Shown in pieces: positions 4,663 through 11,583 of a stretch of DNA of 11,675 nt (its first letter is position 1; each line of letters begins with the position of its first letter). This DNA comes from JAPUDQ01 sp964535835. Its GTDB lineage: Bacteria; Patescibacteriota; Saccharimonadia; Saccharimonadales; Saccharimonadaceae. A program made the translations under genes and the position numbers. The notes beneath the pieces are model-generated. The model ran no database searches and had not been told where the DNA came from. It saw only the letters and a list, made by a program, of their open reading frames with translations. The stretch lies in contig CAZHUZ010000021.1 of the NCBI GenBank assembly GCA_964535835.1, positions 1 through 11,675 of the forward strand, given 5' to 3'.

Positions 4663-4875
4663 TTGAATTTTTTGATTTCACTCACAAACTTAAAACAAAA
4701 GGATAGGGTGAAAGCTTGCAAAAAACTAAATCTGGTCGTTGACAAAAAGAAGGGCAAAGGGAGCCAGTATCGTATTATAAATCCTGATACAAACCAGGCA
4801 ACTACACTCCCTAGTAAATGTCAAAAATATATAAGCCACGGTAATTATGGCGTTTTACTTAAGTGGGGTGCATAA
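4663..4875 (+). CDS. hicA: HicA-like mRNA interferase, probably inactive
   Basis: The core is KKGKGSQYRIINPDTNQATT (29-48), then LPSKCQKYISHGNYGVLLKWG. This fits the double-stranded-RBD fold of HicA: a helix, G-S-H-x-x strand, xTxP, and a helix L-x-x-I-L/L-L-K. The catalytic His of GSH is Gln35 here, so RNase activity is doubtful. TTG 4663 is the first conventional start, but homologous-looking sequence (GDSLKEFLNFL) extends upstream. One T fewer in the T5 at 4637-4641 would put ATG 4632 in frame. After TAA (4873-4875) the frame stays open for EEYIDDALSYMVI, which looks like the missing C-terminal helix. HicA toxins cleave mRNA and are held by HicB, which here is frameshifted. Confidence 0.62.
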   Translation: MNFLISLTNLKQKDRVKACKKLNLVVDKKKGKGSQYRIINPDTNQATTLPSKCQKYISHGNYGVLLKWGA

Positions 4876-4943
4876 GAAGAGTATATTGATGACGCACTAA
4901 GTTATATGGTGATTTAATTGCTCTTACATGACCTATAAAGCGC

Positions 4944-4954
4944 TATGATACAAT
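4944..4954 (+). promoter_or_regulatory. Candidate -10 region of the MFS gene
   Basis: Overlapping TATGAT (4944-4949) and TACAAT (4949-4954) lie 8-18 bp before the MFS start, so the transcript would have almost no leader. TTGCTC at 4918 is a possible -35 but is 20 bp away from TATGAT. Confidence 0.4.
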
Positions 4955-4961
4955 TTGATAG

Positions 4962-6260
4962 ATGAAAAATTTTTATCAGCTCCTCGTGAACACGCTAATC
5001 GCAAATGTTACAAGCAGTTACCTGTGGTTTGCTCTGACGTTTTGGATATATCTCGAGACTAGGAATGTCATGGCGACAGCATTTGTCGGCGGATCATACA
5101 TGCTGCTGGTAGCACTTGGTAGTCTGCTATTTGGTGTCATCGTGGATCACAACAAGAAAAAATGGGTCATGCTGCTCTCGAGTTTGATTACGTGCGTTGC
5201 CTATATATTGGCGGGGATAGGCTTTTTGATACAACCCGTTGAGCATATCGCCAACATCGGGCACTGGGCGTTTTGGGTATTTTCAGGGCTGATCTTAATC
5301 GGCGGAGTGAGTGAAAATATGCGCAACATCGCGCTAAGCACCTGCGTGACGATACTAGTACCAAAAGATCGCCGCGACAAAGCAAACGGACTGGTTGGCA
5401 CCGTGCAGGGCATATCATTTATGATCACAAGTGTCTTCTCAGGATTATCTATCGGGTTTCTGGGCATGGGCTGGACGCTGGGAATCGCTATCGCACTGAC
5501 CGCATTGGCGCTGATACATCTCATCGCATTTGTCCATATACCCGAAAAAACGGTTGTGCATGATCCTGCGCTCGACAGTAAAAAGGTCGATATCAGAGGT
5601 TCGCTGGCTGCTATCAGAGCTGTACCCGGGCTGCTGGCGTTGCTATTTTTCTCGACATTTAATAATCTCATCGGTGGGGTTTTTATGGCCTTGATGGATC
5701 CGTATGGACTCACCCTCTTTACGGTTGAGTGGTGGGGAGTCGTACTCGGCATCACCAGTGTCGGATTTATCATCGGCGGCCTCATGGTCGCAAAATTTGG
5801 CCTCGGAAAACGCCCACTCAAAACTATGCTGCTGCTGATGATAGTGATGTCTGTAATCGGTATGGTGTTTACCATACGCGAATGGTGGCCGCTGTATGTC
5901 ATCGGCATCCTGCTCTATATGTGCATCATACCACCGGTTGAGGCCGCTGAGCAGACCATCATTCAGCGTGTCGTGCCGCTTAAACGCCAAGGCCGCGTGT
6001 TTGGATTTGCCCAGAGTATCGAATCGGCCTCGACACCTATCTCAGCATTTTTGATCGGTCCGATTGCTCAATACAGCTTGATCCCTTACATGAAATCCGA
6101 CGCCGGTCAGCACACATTTGGCTGGTTGCTGGGCAACGGACAAGCAAGAGGCATCGCTCTCGTCTTTGTGCTGGCAAGTATCATCATGTTTATCACGGTG
6201 GTGTTCGCGCTACGGTCACGTTCATACCGTGTTTTGTCAGAAGCGTATAATGCGTCCTAA
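4962..6260 (+). CDS. MFS transporter, DHA3/MefA-like drug exporter family
   Basis: A 432-residue protein with 12 predicted TM helices in two halves. The motif A loop between TM2 and TM3 is GVIVDHNKKKWVM (58-70), degenerate but placed correctly. The 4-5 region has ILVPKDRRDKANG (131-143), and the second half has VVPLKRQGRVFGFAQSIES (337-355), a pairing typical of the DHA3 group that includes macrolide exporters. The family uses proton antiport to move small hydrophobic molecules out of the cell; the substrate here cannot be told. Length is normal. ATG at 4962 has no clear Shine-Dalgarno, and a -10 box sits directly upstream. It stands alone, with its own promoter, before the phosphorylase gene. 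Confidence 0.88.
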   Translation: MKNFYQLLVNTLIANVTSSYLWFALTFWIYLETRNVMATAFVGGSYMLLVALGSLLFGVIVDHNKKKWVMLLSSLITCVAYILAGIGFLIQPVEHIANIGHWAFWVFSGLILIGGVSENMRNIALSTCVTILVPKDRRDKANGLVGTVQGISFMITSVFSGLSIGFLGMGWTLGIAIALTALALIHLIAFVHIPEKTVVHDPALDSKKVDIRGSLAAIRAVPGLLALLFFSTFNNLIGGVFMALMDPYGLTLFTVEWWGVVLGITSVGFIIGGLMVAKFGLGKRPLKTMLLLMIVMSVIGMVFTIREWWPLYVIGILLYMCIIPPVEAAEQTIIQRVVPLKRQGRVFGFAQSIESASTPISAFLIGPIAQYSLIPYMKSDAGQHTFGWLLGNGQARGIALVFVLASIIMFITVVFALRSRSYRVLSEAYNAS

Positions 6261-6274
6261 ACAAGCATCAATGG

Positions 6275-6280
6275 TACAAT
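6275..6280 (+). promoter_or_regulatory. Extended -10 promoter for the phosphorylase gene
   Basis: TGG-TACAAT (6272-6280) is an extended -10 element in the 56 bp between the MFS stop and the GTG start. Transcription would start near 6287. No -35 is recognisable. Confidence 0.45.
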
Positions 6281-6316
6281 AGGGAGCGAAGCACTAGCAT
6301 AAACGAACTACTCACG

Positions 6317-8053
6317 GTGGATCAAACAAAACTCTCGTCAGCCAGCATCGAACACGTCAGCGCCTTTTATGAGGCGATTAATCGATCACACCTCATACGG
6401 CAATTGACTCCTGATACGCCGTATGTCTACTGGACGATGGAATTATACGACGAGAGTAACGGCCTCAAAGGCGCCGGCGGGCTAGGGGTGCTGGCTGCCG
6501 ATACTCGGCGAGTTGCCGAGCGGCTCAATGTCCCGATGGTGTTTGTGACACCATTTTATCCAAGCGAATTACACCAAGCAGTACATGACGGGATGCAGTC
6601 CGAAACAAGTCTCAATAAAAAACCAGGCGACTATGGATACAAAAAAATTTGCGAGACATTTATACGGACTCTCCGTCGCCCTGACACTAACCTACGAATT
6701 TATGAGAAACGATTAGGTTCGACTCGGTTTATCTGTATGTATGAACCCAACTTTGGCAAACTCTATGAGGGTGACCTATCAGGAGACCACCGTCTGTACC
6801 AAAATATTGCGAGCGGATTTGGCGGCTACAAAGCCCTCAAAACGCTCGGTATCCGTCCAGCCGTCATCCAGTTAAACGAAACGGCGACGATATTTGCCGC
6901 GATTGCTCGGCTGGATGAACTCTGTACCTCAGAGGGCATGAATGTCCACGAGGCAATCGTCTACGTACGCAAATCAACGCTGTATACCAATCACACATTA
7001 CTACAAGCCGCCGAGAGCGAATTTAGCTATCAGCAATTTCGAAAATTTGTCTTTCCAAATATCGTCAGTCGCGGCGTCAAAAAATGGCTCACGAGCTTGT
7101 TCCGCGAGGACAAATTACGCTCCAGCACAATTGCAATCGAATTGGCCGAATGCAAAAACGGTGTCAGCAAACTCCATGCCAGGGTAGCCGATTTTCGCGA
7201 CCTGGATGATCGCCGCATAAAATTCCATGCAATCACGAATGGTATCGACATGCCGACCTGGGTGCTACCGGAAACATTTGCTTACCTACAAAATGCGGGG
7301 ATTCTCGATCGTTTTGGCCTCGTTTCTAAAGATTATAGAGATAAAATCGCCACAATTTTGCCTCGTCATATCCGCGAACTCAAACGGATCGGCCGCCACG
7401 AGATGAATACTCTCCTCGCACGCCGCCTTGACCAGTACGGTCATCCCGTTCATATCCCCGAAGACGTCATCGTCTTTGATTTTAAACGTCGCTTTGCTGA
7501 CTACAAACGTCCTTATATGCCATTTGAAAACCCCGTCGAGCTACGCGATATCCTCGAGACATACAACGCGCACTACCTGCTCGCTGGCAAAGTCCATCCT
7601 GGTGACAGCGCTATGTACAAAAAATTATCTGAAGTGCTACAGATTATCGATTCGGATGACGTGCTCAGACAGCGTGTCCACTATATCGCCGATTATGACG
7701 AGACAGTCGGTCGAGCCCTGGCGCTGGGATCTGATTGTGCAATCAACATACCTGTCGTCGGTCTCGAAGCGTGCGGCACCTCATGGGAAAAAGACATTGC
7801 CAATCTCAAATTACTCATCTCAACAGCCGATGGCGGAGTCGCCGATGTCACACCCGCCATCTATTTAGAAGTCAAGGGCAAAGAATACCGCAACGAAGTC
7901 GCTAGTCTATACAACCAGATGCGAAAAGCAGGAGATATAGTCCTAGATGATAGCCAACTCAGCAAAACAATCCAAGAGCAATTGACAGCGTATTTACCGG
8001 TGATATCAGGCGTCCGCATGATGCGTGACTATTTGCGATATTTGTTTACATAA
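6317..8053 (+). CDS. glgP: Alpha-glucan (glycogen/maltodextrin) phosphorylase, short GT35 type
   Basis: A 578-residue protein. It catalyses phosphorolysis of alpha-1,4-glucan to glucose 1-phosphate using pyridoxal phosphate, in the cytoplasm. Family motifs run in order: NGLKGAGGLGVLAADT (48-63) for the G-G-L-G glucan/phosphate loop, QLNETATIFA (185-194), VRKSTLYTNHT (217-227) with the active-site YTNHT, NGIDMPTW (308-315), FKRRFADYKRP (389-399), AGKVHPGD (423-430), DYDETVGRAL (459-468), and EACGTSWEKDIAN (484-496), where Lys492 should hold the cofactor. The usual GTSGMK/GTSNMK is GTSWEK and the following NG is altered, so it is divergent. It is shorter than the roughly 800-residue GlgP. The GTG start has no Shine-Dalgarno; the next in-frame ATG falls past conserved sequence. 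A role in stored or host glucan use is inferred. Confidence 0.85.
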   Translation: MDQTKLSSASIEHVSAFYEAINRSHLIRQLTPDTPYVYWTMELYDESNGLKGAGGLGVLAADTRRVAERLNVPMVFVTPFYPSELHQAVHDGMQSETSLNKKPGDYGYKKICETFIRTLRRPDTNLRIYEKRLGSTRFICMYEPNFGKLYEGDLSGDHRLYQNIASGFGGYKALKTLGIRPAVIQLNETATIFAAIARLDELCTSEGMNVHEAIVYVRKSTLYTNHTLLQAAESEFSYQQFRKFVFPNIVSRGVKKWLTSLFREDKLRSSTIAIELAECKNGVSKLHARVADFRDLDDRRIKFHAITNGIDMPTWVLPETFAYLQNAGILDRFGLVSKDYRDKIATILPRHIRELKRIGRHEMNTLLARRLDQYGHPVHIPEDVIVFDFKRRFADYKRPYMPFENPVELRDILETYNAHYLLAGKVHPGDSAMYKKLSEVLQIIDSDDVLRQRVHYIADYDETVGRALALGSDCAINIPVVGLEACGTSWEKDIANLKLLISTADGGVADVTPAIYLEVKGKEYRNEVASLYNQMRKAGDIVLDDSQLSKTIQEQLTAYLPVISGVRMMRDYLRYLFT

Positions 8054-8066
8054 TAAAATAATATTG

Positions 8067-8114
8067 TTGTTAACAAGTCACCTAAGTGATAATATATAAA
8101 TAATTGTGCACAAT
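8067..8114 (+). promoter_or_regulatory. Promoter with a palindromic operator candidate
   Basis: TTGTTA (8067-8072, itself in the palindrome TTGTTAACAA) is 17 bp from TAATAT (8090-8095), a fair -35/-10 pair. The perfect 12-bp palindrome ATTGTGCACAAT (8103-8114) covers the expected start of transcription, a common place for a repressor site. Confidence 0.4.
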
Positions 8115-8153
8115 CTGTGTTGCAATGTACCCCTTCCGACAAAGGAGTTTGTC

Positions 8154-9044
8154 ATGCTTGGTCGACCCTTTGGGGCTTCACGCGGCCTCGGAAGAGGCAA
8201 AGAGACAGTTCCATACGAGCCACAGGAACCACCGACGGTAACACCTTCGGATTTCACGGTGAGTTTTAGCGGACTTTCCGGTGAAGAGCTCAAGCGAGTG
8301 TACTATGACGAGTCTCATCACGGCATCTGCACGCTCTTCATGTACTTCAACCCATTCTGGGGTAGAGACAATGATCTACGGTCTGATCTCGACGCTGAGA
8401 CAAAGATGAAAGTCGAAGGTGGCTTCTTACAGGAGACGAGTTTGGCGATCATTCGAGGTGTGGTAAATCTCGGACGCTACGTCATGCTCACGCTCATCGG
8501 TGTTTCATTGCTGATGTTCATCGCCACCGGACTACTGCGACAGCTAGCTGCAGGTAGTACGGAGACGCTTGGCAAATATGGGATGCCTGTGTTTTGGCTA
8601 CCGGTACTGATAGGTGCGCTCTTGTTGCAGATTCCATGGATGATGTACGTCATCCATTTGGCTCAAAAGTGCCGATTGGTAATCACAGACCGGACCATCA
8701 TCTTCATCGTCAACCAACTTCCATTTCGTGACATGGACAAGATCCCGATCCCAGCTGACACTTTCATCCAGGCATCACCCAAGCGCACTGCGCTTTGTTG
8801 GCTTGTCAGATCAAGCCACTTCCTGATCTCGACCATCGAGGACAAGGAGCGCCTGCCCGGTTGGCTGTATGCCCGCAAGAGAGAAGAGCTCGAGAGTGTA
8901 TTTGCATGGTTGAGTTACGTCAACCAAAGCAAGCACACGCCGAGACGCTACAATTCCGGCATGCTCGTGCGTGCTCGTGGCAACAACCCGGCTCCGGTCG
9001 ACCGTCGTGCAGACACGATTGAGATCCCGGTCGTACAACCATGA
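8154..9044 (+). CDS. Two-TM membrane protein with PH-like (YdbS-style) domain
   Basis: A 296-residue protein. ATG 8154 is chosen over the upstream GTG (8106) because AAAGGAG (8141-8147) sits 6 nt before it and 8106 lies in the promoter palindrome. Residues 1-40 are Pro- and Gly-rich and disordered. An amphipathic stretch follows, then TM1 about 108-128 and TM2 about 144-170. Directly after TM2 comes CRLVITDRTIIFIVNQLPFRD, the start of a bacterial PH-like domain (Y/LxxITDRRI then strands), to about 255. The C-terminus (260-296) is basic and disordered. Such proteins are membrane-associated with no fixed function. A strong GC-rich hairpin follows the stop. Confidence 0.72.
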   Translation: MLGRPFGASRGLGRGKETVPYEPQEPPTVTPSDFTVSFSGLSGEELKRVYYDESHHGICTLFMYFNPFWGRDNDLRSDLDAETKMKVEGGFLQETSLAIIRGVVNLGRYVMLTLIGVSLLMFIATGLLRQLAAGSTETLGKYGMPVFWLPVLIGALLLQIPWMMYVIHLAQKCRLVITDRTIIFIVNQLPFRDMDKIPIPADTFIQASPKRTALCWLVRSSHFLISTIEDKERLPGWLYARKREELESVFAWLSYVNQSKHTPRRYNSGMLVRARGNNPAPVDRRADTIEIPVVQP

Positions 9045-9049
9045 TTAGC

Positions 9050-9089
9050 AGGGGCGCACCAGTACAGAGTTTTGTACTGGTGTGCCCCT
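9050..9089 (+). terminator. 17-bp terminator hairpin after the PH-like gene
   Basis: AGGGGCGCACCAGTACA (9050-9066) pairs over its whole length, with one G-U, with TGTACTGGTGTGCCCCT (9073-9089). The 6-nt loop is followed by AAAATAATTTATT. It lies 5 nt after the stop codon. Confidence 0.7.
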
Positions 9090-9113
9090 AAAATAATTTA
9101 TTGTCTAATTTGT

Positions 9114-9159
9114 CGATCACCTGATACTTGAAATAACAATTTCAAATCTCAGGTGATCG
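9114..9159. terminator. Long composite hairpin between convergent genes
   Basis: CGATCACCTGA (9114-9124) pairs with TCAGGTGATCG (9149-9159), and inside it TTGAAAT (9128-9134) pairs with ATTTCAA (9139-9145). The 3-nt internal loops are symmetric. Confidence 0.6.
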
Positions 9160-9193
9160 GCCGAGGCGGGGAATAGTGCATCCCGCCTCGGCC
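9159..9193 (-). terminator. GC-rich 12-bp hairpin after the minus-strand gene
   Basis: GGCCGAGGCGGG (9159-9170) pairs perfectly with CCCGCCTCGGCC (9182-9193). It lies 12 nt beyond the minus-strand stop at 9206. There is no T run on the minus side, so it may act together with the hairpin at 9114-9159. Confidence 0.55.
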
Positions 9194-9205
9194 ACTTGAG
9201 CCACA

Positions 9206-9646
9206 TCACTTCATGATGGCACTTGTGCCAGTATTCAGAGTATTGATCACTGCTCGAAAACCGGTAACGATGATCTCACCCCAAGTGCCTGTTGGTAGTA
9301 GAATAGCACCTTGGATTTGGACCCACAGTGCGGCTGCCGCCAGGATGATCATGAGACCACCCACAATGCTATGGCCATCGAACAGCTTCTGGCGACTCGC
9401 GAAGATACTTGCCCCCGCCATCAGGACAAGCGCCGAGACGATGAGACTGATCAACACACTCGGAATCGTCACAGGGAGATGGATAACATTCACCAGTATG
9501 ATGATCGATCCTGCCACGATAACGACGCCAAAGAACTTTCCGATGGCAGAGAATCGTGGCCCCATCAGAAATGCACCTACGGCAAGTGCGATAACGATTG
9601 CAAGCAACAACCGGGTGTCTGTGGACATTTCGTTGAAGATGTCCAT
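9206..9646 (-). CDS. Small polytopic membrane protein, unknown
   Basis: A 146-residue protein. The start at 9646 (MDIFNEMSTD) is set by AAGGAG (plus-strand CTCCTT 9656-9661) 9 nt upstream; two TTG codons closer to that site are unlikely starts. About four TM helices lie at roughly 12-30, 36-55, 60-80 and 90-115. A more polar C-terminus, GTWGEIIVTGFRAVINTLN, may be a further amphipathic helix. No family is recognised. The strong Shine-Dalgarno and C-rich codons are like those of the convergent PH-like gene, suggesting the two share an origin or expression class. Confidence 0.7.
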   Translation of the reverse strand: MDIFNEMSTDTRLLLAIVIALAVGAFLMGPRFSAIGKFFGVVIVAGSIIILVNVIHLPVTIPSVLISLIVSALVLMAGASIFASRQKLFDGHSIVGGLMIILAAAALWVQIQGAILLPTGTWGEIIVTGFRAVINTLNTGTSAIMK

Positions 9647-9716
9647 GTACAACAACTCCTTAGATAGAGGGGTATGGCTAAGCTATATTTAACTATATTT
9701 TCGTAGCAATCGCAAC

Positions 9717-10460
9717 TTATCGGATATAGTATTCGACAGTGACATTATAATGCAGCTCATTTTCACCAGGCATGAAACTACTTGTTGCGCTGGATTTACC
9801 GCCGGCATCAGCCGTCATAGCGTACATCGGGACGGTATCACCAAAGCCAACACCGTCGTTGACTGATTTGACGTCAGCTACCCTAAACCCGAGATTACGA
9901 GCCGACTGATCGGCTTTTTGGCGGGCTTCTTTTGTCGCTTGATCACGCGCTTGCTTCTCAAGCTCTTTGCGCTTGTGAGCACTAAAGTTTGGCTGTGGCG
10001 TCACTCCGCCTTCAGGATTGGTCGTTAAGATATAATCTAACACTTTTTGCATTAGGTCTTTGTCTTTGACGGTGATTGTAACAGATAGAGTATAGACTGT
10101 TTTGCCGGTAGAGCCCGTCGAGTCGTAGTCTGGGTAGCTATTTATGGCCGTCTTGATGTTGTTTTCGGTGACGCCTAGCTCTTTGAGCTTAGCTATGATC
10201 TCAGTGCTCTTGGCTGTTGCTTGGGTACGCGCCGTAGCCTGATCGGCATCTTTGAAGTTGTAGTTGGGATAAAACTGATACTCGTCTGGCACTGCCTTAA
10301 CTACTGTTTCGCCAGTCACCGTGACCGTACGCGCATCGCGATCATAGCGTGCTTCCCATGGCCGCCACAACACTACCATCGCCGCAATGACAAGAAGTAA
10401 TGCCGCGATGACCCAGCGATAATCAAATCGCAACGTTATTGATGTCTTGGTGTCTGCCAT
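9717..10460 (-). CDS. Membrane-anchored SIMPL (DUF541) domain protein
   Basis: A 247-residue protein. The start at 10460 (MADTKTSITL) is supported by GGAGGG 3-4 nt upstream; the longer frame to 10493 would run through the -10 box. One TM helix at 16-33 anchors the protein, followed by WRPW. The SIMPL domain covers about 44-247: RTVTVTGETVVKAVPDEYQF (44-63), a helix rich in Ala, Thr and Lys to LKELGVTENNIKT, YTLSVTITVKD, the conserved ARQKADQSARNLGFRVADV stretch, and the closing strand HYNVTVEYYI. SIMPL proteins are exported, assemble as rings or cages in some bacteria, and have no fixed molecular role. The gene is divergent from yajQ with 74 bp between. Confidence 0.85.
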   Translation of the reverse strand: MADTKTSITLRFDYRWVIAALLLVIAAMVVLWRPWEARYDRDARTVTVTGETVVKAVPDEYQFYPNYNFKDADQATARTQATAKSTEIIAKLKELGVTENNIKTAINSYPDYDSTGSTGKTVYTLSVTITVKDKDLMQKVLDYILTTNPEGGVTPQPNFSAHKRKELEKQARDQATKEARQKADQSARNLGFRVADVKSVNDGVGFGDTVPMYAMTADAGGKSSATSSFMPGENELHYNVTVEYYIR

Positions 10461-10484
10461 AATCCCTCCAAAATCTATATGTCT

Positions 10485-10490
10485 ATCATA
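10485..10490 (-). promoter_or_regulatory. Candidate -10 box for the SIMPL gene
   Basis: On the minus strand TATGAT, preceded by GGTG, lies about 25 nt before the start codon in the divergent intergenic region shared with yajQ. The same TATGAT occurs upstream of the MFS gene. No -35 is evident. Confidence 0.35.
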
Positions 10491-10534
10491 CACCTCTCAT
10501 TTACTATTTACTACATAGGGACTACCATATAGGT

Positions 10535-11029
10535 ATGGCAACATTTTCATTTGATATCGTATCCGAATATGACAAAGCTGAAGTTATCAATGTCTTTATG
10601 CAGACAGAACGCGAGATTAAAACGCGCTATGATTTCAAAGGAACATCGGCCAGTGTACAGTGGCTCGGCGACAAAACCGGTTTTACGGTGACTGCAGATA
10701 GCGAGATGCACTTGGAAAGCATCCTCGATATAATTCGACGTAGTCTAATCAATCGTGGCCAGAGTAGCAAAATCCTTGACCTCAGCAAACCAGTTATCGC
10801 GCATAATCTAAAATATATTCAGGAGATACCATTTGTTGCGGGTCTCACCCAAGACAAAGCCAAATCTGTGACAAAGCTTATCCGCGACGAAATGCCCAAG
10901 GTCAAATCATCTATTCAGGGCGATGCCGTTCGCGTCCAAAGCAGTAGCAAGGACGATCTGCAAAAAGTCATGCAGCTCATCAAAAATCACGACTTTGATT
11001 TTCCGCTTAGCTTTACCAATTTTCGCTAA
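10535..11029 (+). CDS. yajQ: YajQ-family (DUF520) nucleotide-binding protein
   Basis: A 164-residue protein, the normal family length. FSFDIVSEYDKAEVINVF (4-21) matches the MPSFDIVSExDxxEVxNA start. Then come REIKTRYDFKG (27-37), SILDIIRRSLINRG (61-74) matching LLDILRxKLxKRG, DKAKSVTKLIRDEMPKVKSS (107-126), IQGDAVRVQSSSKDDLQKVM (127-146) matching QIQGDxxRVxGKxRDDLQ, and the end FPLSFTNFR matching PFQFKNFRD. YajQ proteins are cytoplasmic; some bind cyclic di-GMP and others RNA, GTP or ATP, so the ligand here is open. No Shine-Dalgarno is clear before ATG 10535. The stop overlaps the convergent gene by 4 nt. Confidence 0.95.
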   Translation: MATFSFDIVSEYDKAEVINVFMQTEREIKTRYDFKGTSASVQWLGDKTGFTVTADSEMHLESILDIIRRSLINRGQSSKILDLSKPVIAHNLKYIQEIPFVAGLTQDKAKSVTKLIRDEMPKVKSSIQGDAVRVQSSSKDDLQKVMQLIKNHDFDFPLSFTNFR

Positions 11030-11253
11030 CCGATACGAAAAGCTATATATTTAGCAACAATAAAACTTGATGCAAACAGTGATAGCAGTAACATCATGCC
11101 ATGAGTCATGGCATCTTTGACGCCAATCATCATAAAAAAAGCGAAGAAAAATACATATATTAGCAGGGCACCAGATAGAGTAATTAATGCAAGCTTAACA
11201 TATCTATCCTGAAGGAGTGATTTAATTCGTTCAAATAAAGCGCCATCATTCAT
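11026..11253 (-). CDS. Small two-TM membrane protein, unknown
   Basis: A 75-residue protein, MNDGALFERIKSLLQDRY, then TM1 about 19-43 (LALITLSGALLIYVFFFAFF) and TM2 about 50-70. The charged N-terminal helix is probably cytoplasmic. It converges on yajQ and the two stops share CTAA, a 4-nt overlap. On the minus strand TATACT (11269-11264) is 10 nt before the ATG, which implies a very short or absent leader; no Shine-Dalgarno is seen. Confidence 0.6.
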   Translation of the reverse strand: MNDGALFERIKSLLQDRYVKLALITLSGALLIYVFFFAFFMMIGVKDAMTHGMMLLLSLFASSFIVAKYIAFRIG

Positions 11254-11337
11254 GCTATGAGAAAGTATAGCATAGGATTTATAGTTTCACGGATTATTTT
11301 GTGAAAAACAAGACTTACGCACCGGTCACACCAGCTG

Positions 11338-11343
11338 TATACT
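11338..11343 (+). promoter_or_regulatory. Candidate -10 box for the structured RNA
   Basis: TATACT, one mismatch from TATAAT, is followed about 7 nt later by the first paired segment of the RNA. No good -35 is visible at the right distance. Confidence 0.4.
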
Positions 11344-11344
11344 A

Positions 11345-11551
11345 GATGATAGTTACGAGAGTACTCCCGCTATCGTCGGCAGGTTTCCACTCTCGGACGA
11401 TAGAATACATTTTTTGCTACCTCGGTCATTCGTTGTGCGGCATAAGCGACCCCACCCGTTATCCATGTAGCATCATCGAAGCCTCTATGGTTTCACTCCA
11501 CCAATTCGCTTACTGACAGATCTTGCTAGGTCACCATGTCAGTCTTTTTTT
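11345..11551 (+). ncRNA. Probable structured RNA or leader with two terminator-like hairpins
   Basis: There is no open coding signal over 330 bp between 11253 and 11584, but dense pairing. CTATCGTC (11370-11377) pairs perfectly with GACGATAG (11396-11403), followed by T6 (11410-11415). GATAG (11348-11352) can instead pair with CTATC (11370-11374), and CGAGAG (11356-11361) with CTCTCG (11390-11395), so at least two exclusive folds exist. TAAGCGA (11443-11449) closes a domain with TCGCTTA (11506-11512). It ends in ACTGACA/TGTCAGT (11512-11543) plus T7. This suggests either a small RNA or a leader controlling the gene at 11584. It does not match RNase P, tmRNA, SRP, T-box or a riboswitch that I recognise. 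Confidence 0.5.
11512..11551 (+). terminator. Intrinsic terminator with T7
   Basis: The outer stem is ACTGACA (11512-11518) with TGTCAGT (11537-11543), the inner stem GATCT-TGCT-AGGTC (11519-11532), then C and seven T (11545-11551). It lies 33 nt before the next start codon, a layout seen in transcription attenuation. Confidence 0.75.
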
Positions 11552-11583
11552 ACCCCTTAAATCTAATCTGTGGAGAATGTATT

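Noticed and set aside
5201..5908. 235-codon minus-strand ORF inside the MFS gene
   Set aside because: It is an antisense shadow of a clear 12-TM transporter, with no ribosome site or recognisable motif.
9213..9692. 159-codon plus-strand ORF opposite the small membrane protein
   Set aside because: The minus-strand frame has clear TM helices and a well-placed AAGGAG; the plus frame has neither.
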